Part shown: positions 1 through 8,499 of the stretch, piece by piece
Layout of the letters: each line of letters starts with the position of its first letter
How positions within the stretch are numbered: position 1 is the stretch's first letter
Assembly: GCF_051201625.1 (NCBI RefSeq)
Contig: NZ_CP179203.1
Coordinates: forward strand, 310,001 to 374,000
Direction: 5' to 3'
Length of the DNA stretch: 64,000 nucleotides
DNA from: Shimia sp051201625
GTDB taxonomy: Bacteria; Pseudomonadota; Alphaproteobacteria; Rhodobacterales; Rhodobacteraceae
The notes under the pieces: generated by a model
What the model was told of the DNA's origin: nothing
The model's input: the letters and a program-made list of their open reading frames with translations, nothing else
The model's database searches: none
Made by a program: the position numbers and the translations under genes

Positions 1-2
1 AA

Positions 3-1379
3 TTATGGGCCATGCACGAAATCTTGCAGCGTGAAGATGGTGTCTCACTGATGTGGGTTGATCGACATTTGGTGCACGAGGGTTCACATCATGCATTCGC
101 TAAAATCAAAGAGCGCAGCTTGCCGGTGAAACAGCCAGATCTTACTTTTGCCGTGGTCGATCACTATGCCCCTACCAGTCGAGTAGCAAAAGTGGGCAAC
201 CCGAGAGTCGCTCGGATGATCAGTACTTTGCGTAATAACGCAGTCACTCACGGGCTAAGACTTTACGATCTACATGATCCAAATCAGGGAATTGTCCACG
301 TCATTGGGCCTGAACAGGGCATCACACTACCTGGACTTCTGATCAATTGCGGCGACAGCCATACGTCAACGCATGGTGCTTTTGGCGCTTTAGCGTTTGG
401 AATTGGTGCGACGGACGTGGCTCATGTGTTGGCAACGCAAACGATCTGGCAACGCAAGCCTAAAGCCCTTCGGGTTGAAGTAGACGGCGTATTAGGGGCA
501 GGCGTGAGCGCGAAAGATATTGCGTTGGCGTGGATTGCCGAGCATGGCACAAACGGTGCTCTGGGCTATGCAGTGGAGTATACGGGGAGCGCTATTCGCA
601 ACTTGTCGATGGAGGGGCGAATGACATTGTGCAATTTGTCCGTCGAGGGCGGTGCGCGTTTTGGCATGATAGCCCCCGATTCAAAGACATTTGCATACCT
701 CGAGGGTCGTCCATATGTTCCGAAAGGTCAGGCATGGCAGGACGCCTGTGCTGATTGGCGCGCGTTAGTAAGCGACGAGGGTGCGATTTTTGACCAAAAT
801 ATTTCTTTGGATGCTGCCAAAATTGCGCCAACGGTGACTTGGGGTACAAGCCCAGAACAAGCGCTTCCGATCAGCGCTTCAATTCCTGATCCCATGCATG
901 TTCCCGCTGCTAAGGCTGACGCGGCCCGCGCCGCACTGCAATATATGGGATTGAAAGCGGGGCAAACACTCGAAGGGACTCCTGTAGATCAGGTTTTCAT
1001 TGGGTCGTGCACAAATGGGCGGATAGAGGATCTCCGCGAAGCCGCAGCGGTGTTGCGGGGGCATCGGGTTCGGGTGCCGGGTCTGATTTCGCCGGGATCT
1101 TCTCAAGTGAAGGCACAGGCTGAGGCCGAGGGGCTGGATAAAGTTTTCATGGACTCTGGGCTAGAGTGGGCTGCCTCTGGTTGTTCGATGTGCGTTGGCA
1201 TGAACGGAGACATTGTGAATGATGGCAAACGTTGTGCCTCCTCGACCAACCGCAATTTTAAAGGCCGTCAGGGTCGTGGTGCTCGCACGCATTTGATGAG
1301 TCCCGCCATGGTCGCTGCAGCCGCGATCACTGGCGCACTGACTGATGTGCGCCAGCTCTTAGCATCGCGAGATCTCTGA
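3..1379 (+). CDS. leuC: LeuC-type isomerase/dehydratase large subunit, 5'-partial
   Basis: Large subunit of an isopropylmalate-isomerase-type hydro-lyase (aconitase superfamily). It interconverts 2- and 3-isopropylmalate, or a related hydroxy-diacid, with a [4Fe-4S] cluster in the cytoplasm. Seen: VDRHLVHEG near the N-terminus, GDSHTSTHGAFGALAFGIG, and the cluster motifs IGSCTNGR and CSMCVGMN. The frame is open to the left edge, and the codons before the first ATG (position 12) read L-W-A, fitting the LW-x-A-H start of LeuC proteins, so the gene probably begins a few codons outside the window. Its stop overlaps the small-subunit start (TGATG). Some stretches differ from housekeeping LeuC as I remember it (e.g. 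LCNLSVEGGARFGMIAPD), and the neighbour is a TRAP transporter rather than leuB. It may therefore be a catabolic paralogue (citraconate- or dimethylmalate-type); the substrate is not shown by sequence. Confidence 0.85.
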   Translation, partial: LWAMHEILQREDGVSLMWVDRHLVHEGSHHAFAKIKERSLPVKQPDLTFAVVDHYAPTSRVAKVGNPRVARMISTLRNNAVTHGLRLYDLHDPNQGIVHVIGPEQGITLPGLLINCGDSHTSTHGAFGALAFGIGATDVAHVLATQTIWQRKPKALRVEVDGVLGAGVSAKDIALAWIAEHGTNGALGYAVEYTGSAIRNLSMEGRMTLCNLSVEGGARFGMIAPDSKTFAYLEGRPYVPKGQAWQDACADWRALVSDEGAIFDQNISLDAAKIAPTVTWGTSPEQALPISASIPDPMHVPAAKADAARAALQYMGLKAGQTLEGTPVDQVFIGSCTNGRIEDLREAAAVLRGHRVRVPGLISPGSSQVKAQAEAEGLDKVFMDSGLEWAASGCSMCVGMNGDIVNDGKRCASSTNRNFKGRQGRGARTHLMSPAMVAAAAITGALTDVRQLLASRDL

Positions 1380-1990
1380 TGGTGGGTTGGTGTTTGCACA
1401 AGGGTTTGGCGGTGAGTTTACCGCAGGAAAATGTTGATACCGATCAGCTAATTCCTGCGCGCTATATGTCTATTCCGCGCGCCGATGGCTACGGTCCGTA
1501 CCTCTTTTACGACATGCGTCGAGATGAGAATGGTACGCTTCGCAAAAATTTTGTGCTTAACCGGCATAAAAACACGACTGTTATCGTTGCGCGCCGAGGA
1601 TTTGGAAGTGGATCATCGCGTGAAGCTGCTGTTTATGCGCTAATGGATGCAGGTATTCGGGCTGTTGTTGCGCCTAGTTTCGGAGACATATTTGCAGCTA
1701 ATTGCATCAACAACGGACTTTTACCCGCTTGCCTTGATGAAAAATCTTGTGCCGCACTAGAGAATGCTCTTGCAAATGATGCAAAAAATATTCGCATCGA
1801 TATCAAAGCGCGTGTCATCTCTCTTTCAAATATTAAGACCGGGTTCAGCCTCGACGATAGTTGGGCGACGAAACTGATCAACGGTTGGGACGATATCGAT
1901 TTAACGATGGATCATGCGGCGGAAATCGCCGCTTACAAAGACGCACGCAGTCGAAACGCACCTTGGGCTTGGCCCGTTGTGGCGGATTGA
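1379..1990 (+). CDS. leuD: LeuD-type isomerase/dehydratase small subunit
   Basis: Small (swivelling-domain) subunit that completes the active site of the LeuCD-type hydro-lyase. At 203 residues it has the usual LeuD length. Seen: NVDTDQLIPARY near the N-terminus and the substrate-binding loop GFGSGSSREAAVYAL around residues 75-90, then VVAPSFGDIFAANCINNGLL. The ATG overlaps the stop of the large-subunit gene, so the two are translationally coupled. A TRAP transporter follows after about 90 bp in the same direction, suggesting co-expression with uptake of a carboxylate. Whether this is the leucine-pathway enzyme or a paralogue cannot be settled here, because no leuA or leuB lies in the window. 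Confidence 0.87.
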   Translation: MVGWCLHKGLAVSLPQENVDTDQLIPARYMSIPRADGYGPYLFYDMRRDENGTLRKNFVLNRHKNTTVIVARRGFGSGSSREAAVYALMDAGIRAVVAPSFGDIFAANCINNGLLPACLDEKSCAALENALANDAKNIRIDIKARVISLSNIKTGFSLDDSWATKLINGWDDIDLTMDHAAEIAAYKDARSRNAPWAWPVVAD

Positions 1991-2018
1991 AACGCGTCGT
2001 GTGATGCGGCGCATTACG

Positions 2019-2058
2019 ACCCCAAAAGGGGTGTGACGAATAGGGGATTAACACCCCT
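2019..2058 (+). promoter_or_regulatory. Alternating CCCC/GGGG hairpin leader before the TRAP genes
   Basis: Four complementary blocks lie in the 89-bp spacer between leuD and dctP: ACCCC (2019-2023), GGGGT (2028-2032), AGGGG (2042-2046) and ACCCCT (2053-2058). Adjacent blocks pair as ACCCC-AAAA-GGGGT. The second and fourth can instead pair as AGGGGTGT (2027-2034) with ACACCCCT (2051-2058), so two exclusive hairpins are possible just before the Shine-Dalgarno GGAGG at 2067-2071. There is no T-run, so it is not a classic terminator. A role in differential expression of the binding protein is inference. Confidence 0.4.
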
Positions 2059-2079
2059 ACAATAGTGGAGGACGACAAT

Positions 2080-3093
2080 ATGAAAATTAAACTACTGGGA
2101 AGCCTTCTTGCTGGAGCAACGCTCATCGCAGGATTGGCCAAGGCGGAAGAAACGATTTCTGCCGTTCACGCATTCCCCGAAACACTGATTTACACGAAGT
2201 CTTTTTTGAGCTTTGTGGATAAGGTTAATGAGGCGGGTAAGGGTGTTATCCAAATTGACGTGCGCGGTGGACCGGAAGCAATTGGCATGTTTCAGCAGCC
2301 TGACGCAGTTCGGGACGGAATTGTGGATATGGTTTACACGCCAGGATCCTTCTATGGTGGCGCGCTACCCGAAAAAGACGCAATGGTTGCTTCGAACCTG
2401 ACCGCGGTTGAAACCCGCGAGAATGGAGGAATCGCCCTAATTGACCAAATACATCAGGAAAAGATGGGGCTGAAGTATCTGGGTTGGTTTGACAGCGGTG
2501 TGTGTTACAATCTTTGGACACGAAACGAACCGACTTTTGACGCGAACGGTAACCTTGAGGTTGAAGGTTTAAAGTTGCGTGGCAACAACGTTTATAATGC
2601 GTTCTTCACCAACTACCTGAACGCCCAAGTGATTGATCTTCCAACAGGAGAAGTCTACTCCGCGCTGCAGCGGGGAGTGGTTGATGCAACGGGATGGACG
2701 CAGATTGGCCTGATCGATCTGAAATGGAATGAGTTTCTTAATTACAGGATAGAACCCTGCTTCTTCTCGACGGACCTCGGTGTAATCGTGAACAATGAAA
2801 AGTGGAATGCGCTGTCTGATGATGCGCAGAAAATTTTGCAAGATGTTGCGATTCAGCACGAAAAAGACAGTGTTGAGGCCCTGCGTGCCAAACGTGACGA
2901 CGACTTTGCTGCCCTTGACGCAGCTGGCATGAAGGTGGTTTCCCTTACTGGTGCGGCCAAAGCCAATTATCTTGCGGCAGCCCGTGAAAAAACTTGGGAG
3001 CGCATGAGTGAAGTGATGGCCGATCAACCGGGTGGTACTGACAACTATGACCGACTGATCGAGTTGTTCTACGATCTCAACGCAGCAAAATAA
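2080..3093 (+). CDS. TRAP transporter solute-binding protein (DctP family)
   Basis: Periplasmic binding protein of a tripartite ATP-independent periplasmic transporter, which delivers a substrate (typically a carboxylate) to the DctQM membrane pair. The ATG at 2080 is preferred over an upstream GTG because GGAGG lies at 2067-2071 with good spacing, and the protein then starts with a clean signal peptide (MKIKLLGSLLAGATLIAGL, cleavage likely near AKA-EE). The mature part contains the LKLRGNN stretch, where DctP proteins carry the conserved carboxylate-binding arginine, and a hinge helix with GEVYSALQRGVVDATGW. The length of 337 residues is typical. Its partners dctQ and dctM follow directly. 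The ligand is unknown; a diacid processed by the adjacent LeuCD-type enzyme is a reasonable inference. Confidence 0.92.
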   Translation: MKIKLLGSLLAGATLIAGLAKAEETISAVHAFPETLIYTKSFLSFVDKVNEAGKGVIQIDVRGGPEAIGMFQQPDAVRDGIVDMVYTPGSFYGGALPEKDAMVASNLTAVETRENGGIALIDQIHQEKMGLKYLGWFDSGVCYNLWTRNEPTFDANGNLEVEGLKLRGNNVYNAFFTNYLNAQVIDLPTGEVYSALQRGVVDATGWTQIGLIDLKWNEFLNYRIEPCFFSTDLGVIVNNEKWNALSDDAQKILQDVAIQHEKDSVEALRAKRDDDFAALDAAGMKVVSLTGAAKANYLAAAREKTWERMSEVMADQPGGTDNYDRLIELFYDLNAAK

Positions 3094-3100
3094 GGCTAGC

Positions 3101-3664
3101 GTGTACTCTAATGCGGATCCACCTATCTTTGGTGGATCTGCAACTCTTTTGGCGGGGGTCGAAGCCGTGAATAAACTTTATCAGACACTGCTCTATGGTA
3201 TGGCGGTACTGTCAGGCCTGACGCTTGTCTGGATAATGATATCGGTCATTGCATCGGTAATAATGCGCAACCTCGGAATCCAACCCTTTGCGTGGCTGTT
3301 TACTTCCGCTGAGTATGGGCTTCTCTACATGACTATGCTTGGGGCTCCTTGGTTGGTGCGTGAGAAGGGGCATGTGCATATTGAACTCATCACTGCTGCC
3401 CTACCCGCGCGTGCGCGCAGGATGCTAAGCCGTGTAGTTGCCGCCGCTTGCGTTATCGTTTGCGCTATTCTTGCGTTGAAAGGTGCTGATCTGGTCATGA
3501 CCAACCTGGCACGGGGCGATTACGACACCCGAGCTTATTACTTTCCGCGCTGGCTCTTGACCATTGCTTTTCCAATGTCGTTTGGGATGATGGTCATTGA
3601 ATTTTCACGTTTTGTGGTTGGCCGAGACCTAATGCACAGTGGTGAAGCAGGAATACACGAATAA
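3101..3664 (+). CDS. TRAP transporter small permease subunit (DctQ family)
   Basis: Small membrane subunit of the TRAP system. Four hydrophobic helices are visible (around GMAVLSGLTLVWIMISVIAS, AEYGLLYMTMLGAPWLV, VVAAACVIVCAILAL and LLTIAFPMSFGMMVIEF), as expected for DctQ, together with the family-like REKGHVHIEL segment. The GTG start at 3101 has AAGG five bases upstream and lies 7 bp after dctP. A second GTG near 3168, giving VNKLYQTLLYG, is also plausible and would remove an unusual 22-residue hydrophilic N-terminus. The stop overlaps the dctM start (TAATG). Confidence 0.88.
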   Translation: MYSNADPPIFGGSATLLAGVEAVNKLYQTLLYGMAVLSGLTLVWIMISVIASVIMRNLGIQPFAWLFTSAEYGLLYMTMLGAPWLVREKGHVHIELITAALPARARRMLSRVVAAACVIVCAILALKGADLVMTNLARGDYDTRAYYFPRWLLTIAFPMSFGMMVIEFSRFVVGRDLMHSGEAGIHE

Positions 3665-4971
3665 TGGAGTGGTTTGAAGCCTTAGCCTTATTGCTAGGTA
3701 CAATAGCTTTTCTCATGGCGATCGGGATGCCGATAGCCTTTGCCTTTCTTGCCGCCAATATAGTTGGCGCATGGGTATTCATGGGTGGCGAACGCGGCGT
3801 TGTGCAACTTTTGAACAATGGACTTGGTTCGCTCACTAAATATGCGTTGATGCCTATCCCACTGTTTCTTTTGATGGGTGAGATTTTCTTCCACACGGGC
3901 CTTGGTGGTCGCATGTTCAACGCCATCGACAAGCTCCTTGGACGTCTTCCAGGAAGGCTCAGCTATGTGACCGTCCTTGGTGGAACCGGGTTCTCTACGC
4001 TTTCGGGATCATCAATGGGATCGACTGCACTATTGGGCTCGTTGATGGTCCCTGAAATGACCCGTCGAGGTTACAAATCTCACATGAGCATTGGCCCCAT
4101 CCTCGGTACTGGTGGCCTCGCAATTATTATCCCACCATCAGCTCTTGCAGTGTTATTAGCCACCTTGGCTCAGATAGATGTAGCTGGTTTATTGATCGCT
4201 GGCGTTATTCCCGGCTTAGTCCTCGCGAGTTTTTACATTGGTACGATCTGGTTACAAACGCGGATCGACCCCGATGCAGCACCTGCCTATGACGTTGAGC
4301 CTATGCCGCTCTTAATGAAAATTAGGCTATTTCTGACTGAAGTTGTTCCGATGGTCGGCGTCATGGTCGTGATCATTGTTCTGATGATTAGAGGGTTTGT
4401 TACTCCGTCTGAGGCGGCGGCCTTTGGAGCGCTGGGTGTTGTCATTTTGGCTGCAGTATTTCGCTGCTTCAGCTGGAAGGCCATGAAAAAGTCGGTAATT
4501 GGCGCACTGCGCGTTACACTGATGGCCTATTTGATAGTCTTTGGATCAGCGACATTCAGTCAGCTGTTAGCTTTTTCTGGTGCCTCGCGCGGTCTCGTTA
4601 ATTGGGCGACAAGTTTTGAACTTGCGCCTCTGGCGATGTTACTCGTTATGTTCGCCGTTTTGCTTCTGTTGGGCATGTTTATGGAGCAGATATCAATTAT
4701 GCTTTTAACCGTGCCAATCTTTTTTCCTTTGGCGCAAACGCTAGGTTTTGATCCGATTTGGTTTGCCCTTATTATGCTGTTGTCGTTAGAGATCAGCTTC
4801 ACAACACCACCTTTCGGCTTATTGCTGTTCGTTATGAAGGGGGTTGCTCCTGCAGGAACAACCATGCGTGAAATATATACCTCAGCATTTCCGTTTATAC
4901 TTTGCTCGCTCTTGCTGGTTGTATTACTGATCATATTTCCACAAATGGCCCTTTGGTTACCGTCTTTGTAA
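3664..4971 (+). CDS. TRAP transporter large permease subunit (DctM family)
   Basis: Large transport subunit of the TRAP system, which couples uptake to an ion gradient. At 435 residues it shows about 12 hydrophobic segments, with DctM-type motifs: MPIPLFLLMGEIFF near residues 60-75, GGTGFSTLSGSSMGSTALLG, GPILGTGGLAIIIPPSALAV (about residues 145-165) and SFTTPPFGLLLFVMKG near the C-terminus. The ATG overlaps the dctQ stop by one base, so dctP-Q-M behave as one translational unit. No obvious terminator follows. Confidence 0.93.
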   Translation: MEWFEALALLLGTIAFLMAIGMPIAFAFLAANIVGAWVFMGGERGVVQLLNNGLGSLTKYALMPIPLFLLMGEIFFHTGLGGRMFNAIDKLLGRLPGRLSYVTVLGGTGFSTLSGSSMGSTALLGSLMVPEMTRRGYKSHMSIGPILGTGGLAIIIPPSALAVLLATLAQIDVAGLLIAGVIPGLVLASFYIGTIWLQTRIDPDAAPAYDVEPMPLLMKIRLFLTEVVPMVGVMVVIIVLMIRGFVTPSEAAAFGALGVVILAAVFRCFSWKAMKKSVIGALRVTLMAYLIVFGSATFSQLLAFSGASRGLVNWATSFELAPLAMLLVMFAVLLLLGMFMEQISIMLLTVPIFFPLAQTLGFDPIWFALIMLLSLEISFTTPPFGLLLFVMKGVAPAGTTMREIYTSAFPFILCSLLLVVLLIIFPQMALWLPSL

Positions 4972-5435
4972 CCTAGGCTGCGGTAAATTTTTTGTACTTC
5001 TGTCAACGGGAGTTGAGAGCTTTACACGCATTAAGTGATTCTTCTCGATCAGTTTTGGGACTGCTCATATCTTGTAAGATTTTTGCTATTCCAATGAAAA
5101 AGGTTTAATTATGGCAGACTTTTTAGCTGCATTGTGAGTCAGTTTACCTATAGCCCTAATGACCAATTGGATGTGTGTTCCATGTTTCCTCATCAAAATT
5201 CTGCAGGAGACACCGTTTCTTCAGAGCGGGGAAGATGCTTAGAGAGATTGACGATATTCGCCGTGGATGAGGTTTTAAGAAAAGCATTGGGTTATCTGTC
5301 TAGGTTTGACACCCTTGATCACCTGTTGTGGGATGGAAGATGGAAAAGCTGTGGACCCAAGTGCTACAACAATAAAAAATCTCCCTCAGGAGACGTCTTC
5401 GTTAAGGAACAAAACCAACAACCAGGTACACTTAG
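4972..5435. other. Intergenic region without a supported gene
   Basis: About 460 bp separate dctM from the antiporter. An open frame covers 5134-5451 on the plus strand (105 codons, Cys- and Ser-rich), but it resembles nothing I recognise, has no Shine-Dalgarno and runs into the antiporter gene. A short hairpin, TCTCC-CTCA-GGAGA (5380-5393), is followed on the minus strand by six T residues, so it could end minus-strand transcription. No clear promoter was identified. Confidence 0.4.
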
Positions 5436-6644
5436 TTGGAACATCTTCTAGTCTACATCGCTCTGCTCATGCTGCTCTATTGCCTGTTCTCAGGCCGGAT
5501 AGGGTCATGGGGTATTACGATGCCGATGGTTTTTTTAGCAATAGGTGTTGCTTTCAGTTTTGGCGGTCCAGTTTTGACTCTTGCGTCAGTGGGAGTTTTT
5601 CATAACTTAGCCGAAATCACTTTGGCGTTGTTGTTATTTGCGGACGCCACAGTTCTACGACGTCAGACACTGGAAAATATACGCCAGCGGACGTTCCGTA
5701 TGCTGGCTTTCGGCTTGCCTTGTGCGATCTTTCTCGGGGCAATAATAAACTTACTACTACTGCCAAGTTGGCCTTTGTGGGAGGCTTGTTTGTTGGCGGC
5801 ACTTTTGGCGCCAACTGATGCGGCACTAGGGCAATCGATTCAGTCTAACGAGTATATCCCACAAGCATTACGAGATGTCATAAACGCGGAAAGTGGATTG
5901 AATGATGGCCTTGCCTTACCGTTCGTTATCTTTTTTGCGGGCTTGGCAATTGGCGGTGGTGAAGGAGACCACAGTGGTACTAAATTGTTGCCACTTATTG
6001 CTAGCCAAATTGGGCTTGGTGCGTTCGTGGGCCTTGCTGGCGGATTTGCAGCCGGCAAGCTACGTAACTTTGTTTTACGGCGCAATATGATGGATCAAGG
6101 CTTGGGGAAAACGGTCTCATTAGTTTTGGTCGGATTCATTTTCTTTGCCGCAGATCACGTAGGCGGTAATTCGTTTATTGCGGTGTTTATTGGTGGTATT
6201 GCTTTTGCCAATGCAGTTGACGGTCCTGTGCATCACGCGCGTCATTTTCTGGAAGGTGACGGACAGTTTCTCGCCATACTGAGCTTCTTTTTTATCGGTA
6301 TGTTATTTGTCCCCGAGGCTTTCAACTACCTTACAATGAATGACCTTCTAATTGTCGTCATCTCGTTATTCGCTGTTCGTCCAGTTGCTATCTGGTTATC
6401 CTTGATCGGGACAGAGACGACGATAAATGAGCGTTTGTTTTATGGCTGGTTTGGCCCTCGTGGCCTTGCTACTGTCCTGTTTGCTGTTTTCGTAGTGATG
6501 GATTTTGAGGAGGTCAAGAATATTGATGGTATCTTCACTATCGTGATTACTGCGGTTCTGATTTCAGCGTACGCCCACGGCATCACAGCAAAGTACGCAC
6601 CAGAAATATTTAAGTTGAAGTCGCGGACCAAGCAAGACGAGTAG
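5436..6644 (+). CDS. Cation/proton antiporter (CPA1, NhaP type)
   Basis: Inner-membrane monovalent cation/H+ antiporter of the CPA1 family, serving pH and Na+ or K+ homeostasis. Seen: about 12 hydrophobic segments, the core motif LLAPTDAALGQSI around residues 125-140, and INAESGLNDGLALP around residues 150-165, which carries the paired Asn-Asp ion-binding residues typical of the electroneutral CPA1 branch. It ends at 402 residues with no long regulatory C-terminal domain. The only in-frame starts are TTG at 5436 (an in-frame stop lies directly before it) and an ATG at 5469; the TTG is kept because it preserves the first membrane helix. The gene appears monocistronic. Confidence 0.85.
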   Translation: MEHLLVYIALLMLLYCLFSGRIGSWGITMPMVFLAIGVAFSFGGPVLTLASVGVFHNLAEITLALLLFADATVLRRQTLENIRQRTFRMLAFGLPCAIFLGAIINLLLLPSWPLWEACLLAALLAPTDAALGQSIQSNEYIPQALRDVINAESGLNDGLALPFVIFFAGLAIGGGEGDHSGTKLLPLIASQIGLGAFVGLAGGFAAGKLRNFVLRRNMMDQGLGKTVSLVLVGFIFFAADHVGGNSFIAVFIGGIAFANAVDGPVHHARHFLEGDGQFLAILSFFFIGMLFVPEAFNYLTMNDLLIVVISLFAVRPVAIWLSLIGTETTINERLFYGWFGPRGLATVLFAVFVVMDFEEVKNIDGIFTIVITAVLISAYAHGITAKYAPEIFKLKSRTKQDE

Positions 6645-6795
6645 GGGTTTCGCTTCGGCAGACCCAAGGCAGGGCTCTTGTGATCGTCCATTACGCTTTC
6701 CAGTGAGGTAGTCCGAGGTCGGGGAAAATCTTAATAAACTGCATCGAAGTAATCGCTTTGCTGCAGAATTGGCTGATTTTGGAGGTTCTTTATCC

Positions 6796-8025
6796 ATGAA
6801 AAATTATGACCATATTATAATAGGCGGTGGAATTTTGGGCTTGTCTATTGCTTACCATCTGGCCCGAGACAGCCGCGACAGTGTTGTCGTTCTGGAACGT
6901 AATGAACTGGCTGGCGCCGCGTCCAGTCGAGCAGCCGGTTTGGTGTTACAAGTCACAACGAAGCCATCGCAGACTGCAATGGCCAGACAGACTTGTGAAA
7001 CAATACCGCTTCTTGAGAGAACATTGGGCGATACGGCTGGGTTTCACGCGGTGGGCAGTATACGGGTCGCCAGCTCACCAAAGCGCATAAATGAATTAAT
7101 GTGCATCGAGCAAGATGCTGAAAACAATAATATCCCTTATCGAACCCTCAATGCTTCAGAAGCGACTGAGAAGGCTCCCTGGTTGGACGTCAAAAATGCA
7201 CAGCGTATTATTTTTTTCCCAACGGATGGTTATGTTGATCCCTACAGATTGAGTACTTCCTACGGTTTCGCAGCACGTAAGCTTGGCGCAGATATCAAGC
7301 CGCGTTGTGAAGTACAGAACTTGTTAATTGAAGCTAATAAAGTGATTGGAGTTCAGACTGAAAAAGGTAATATTTTTGGAAGTTCAGTGACTGACGCGGC
7401 AGGTGCTTGGGCGTCCATAGTCAGCTCCCATGCTGGCTATTTCTTACCCATAGCACCGACGCGAAGTCATTATTGGATCAGTGCCCCAAACACTGATTGT
7501 CGGGATGACTCCCCGATTGTAATGCTGCCTGATGCGCGTGCATACATGCGGCCAGAGGTTGGTGGTATGCTTCTTGGTGTGCAGGAGCCATACTCCGTGA
7601 CGTTTGATGCCCGTGTTTTACCTAAAAATATTGATAGCTTTTCACCTACTAAAGGTGAGGAGCATTGGGATGTTATCACGGGCGCCATGGAAGAAATTGC
7701 AATATTCTTCCCGGGAATTAAGCGCGCCGAGTTTGTATCCTACATCAGCGGTTTGTCTACTTATACGCCTGACGGAAACTTGGTACTCGGGGCGGTCCCC
7801 GGGGTCGATAACTTCTTTACTGCAACTGGTTGTTGTGGCCACGGCATCGCGCTGTCTGCAGGCGTTGGTGCGGCGATGTCTGAGCTCTTGCAATGTAATA
7901 CAACAGCACTCGATCTAAAACCTTATGATCCAAGTAGATTTGGCAGTATCAATCCGTTCTCTCCCGAGTTTAGAGACCGTTGTTCCAAAGCTCGCGCGTC
8001 TAAATCGCACTCCTCTTGCGCCTGA
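6796..8025 (+). CDS. FAD-dependent oxidoreductase (DAO family)
   Basis: Flavoenzyme of the D-amino-acid-oxidase/glycine-oxidase/sarcosine-oxidase fold, oxidising an amine or amino acid. The dinucleotide-binding motif IIGGGILGLSIAYHLA sits at the N-terminus, followed by VVVLERNELAGAASSRAAG; the C-terminal FAD loop is TGCCGHGIALSAGVG. The ATG at 6796 is supported by TTTTGGAGG at 6776-6784; an upstream TTG is not needed. At 409 residues it is a stand-alone DAO domain without the aminomethyltransferase-like C-terminal half of dimethylglycine dehydrogenases. Neither neighbour indicates the substrate. The last 20 residues are Lys/Arg/Ser/Cys-rich and unlike the domain. Confidence 0.82.
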   Translation: MKNYDHIIIGGGILGLSIAYHLARDSRDSVVVLERNELAGAASSRAAGLVLQVTTKPSQTAMARQTCETIPLLERTLGDTAGFHAVGSIRVASSPKRINELMCIEQDAENNNIPYRTLNASEATEKAPWLDVKNAQRIIFFPTDGYVDPYRLSTSYGFAARKLGADIKPRCEVQNLLIEANKVIGVQTEKGNIFGSSVTDAAGAWASIVSSHAGYFLPIAPTRSHYWISAPNTDCRDDSPIVMLPDARAYMRPEVGGMLLGVQEPYSVTFDARVLPKNIDSFSPTKGEEHWDVITGAMEEIAIFFPGIKRAEFVSYISGLSTYTPDGNLVLGAVPGVDNFFTATGCCGHGIALSAGVGAAMSELLQCNTTALDLKPYDPSRFGSINPFSPEFRDRCSKARASKSHSSCA

Positions 8026-8316
8026 TAATTATCTTGTATCGATATGAATAACGAGATCGACTAATTAAAAAATTGCAATCGTGGATCTCCAGCCAAATAA
8101 CATTTGATGCCAGAGAAGCGAACATCTCAAAATGACGGCTTCAGATTATGTTGCGGGAAGATCGGGATAATGGTCCGCTTCAGGTCGAGGAATTAACAGT
8201 ACATTTCACTCGAAAAAGTTATTGCAAGCGCGGGAAATCGGCACGGTTTTGACACCCGTTTTATATTTAAAGATTGAAGTCGATTTGACCAAAATTTACA
8301 AACCTATTGAGGTCAG

Positions 8317-8392
8317 TGGTGAGCCGTGCAGGATTCGAACCTGCGACCCACTGATTAAAAGTCAGTTGCTCTACCAACTGAGCTAACGGCCC
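8317..8392 (-). tRNA. tRNA-Lys (anticodon UUU)
   Basis: Read on the minus strand, a full 76-nt cloverleaf is present. The acceptor stem GGGCCGT pairs with ACGGCTC (one G-U); the D-arm is GCTC...GAGC, the anticodon stem-loop CTGACTTTTAATCAG has anticodon TTT, and the T-arm is GCAGGTTCGAATCCTGC. The genomic 3' end encodes CCA (TGG at 8317-8319 on the plus strand). It is a single tRNA gene, with no integrase or phage remnant beside it. Confidence 0.97.
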
Positions 8393-8499
8393 ACACTATC
8401 GCGCGGTTATTATGCTGCCAATTCTTAGCGGTCAAGCCGAATCTCAAGAAAAAATGCGACGCTCTGGAAACCATAAGAAAACGGGCGTATACGCCGCCT

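Noticed and set aside
5134..5451. 105-codon plus-strand frame before the antiporter gene
   Set aside because: It has no ribosome site, no family resemblance, an unusual Cys/Ser/Asn-rich composition and overlaps the antiporter start.
8317..8392. Integration site or genomic island at tRNA-Lys
   Set aside because: Neither side has an integrase, a repeated tRNA 3' end, or genes of foreign character.
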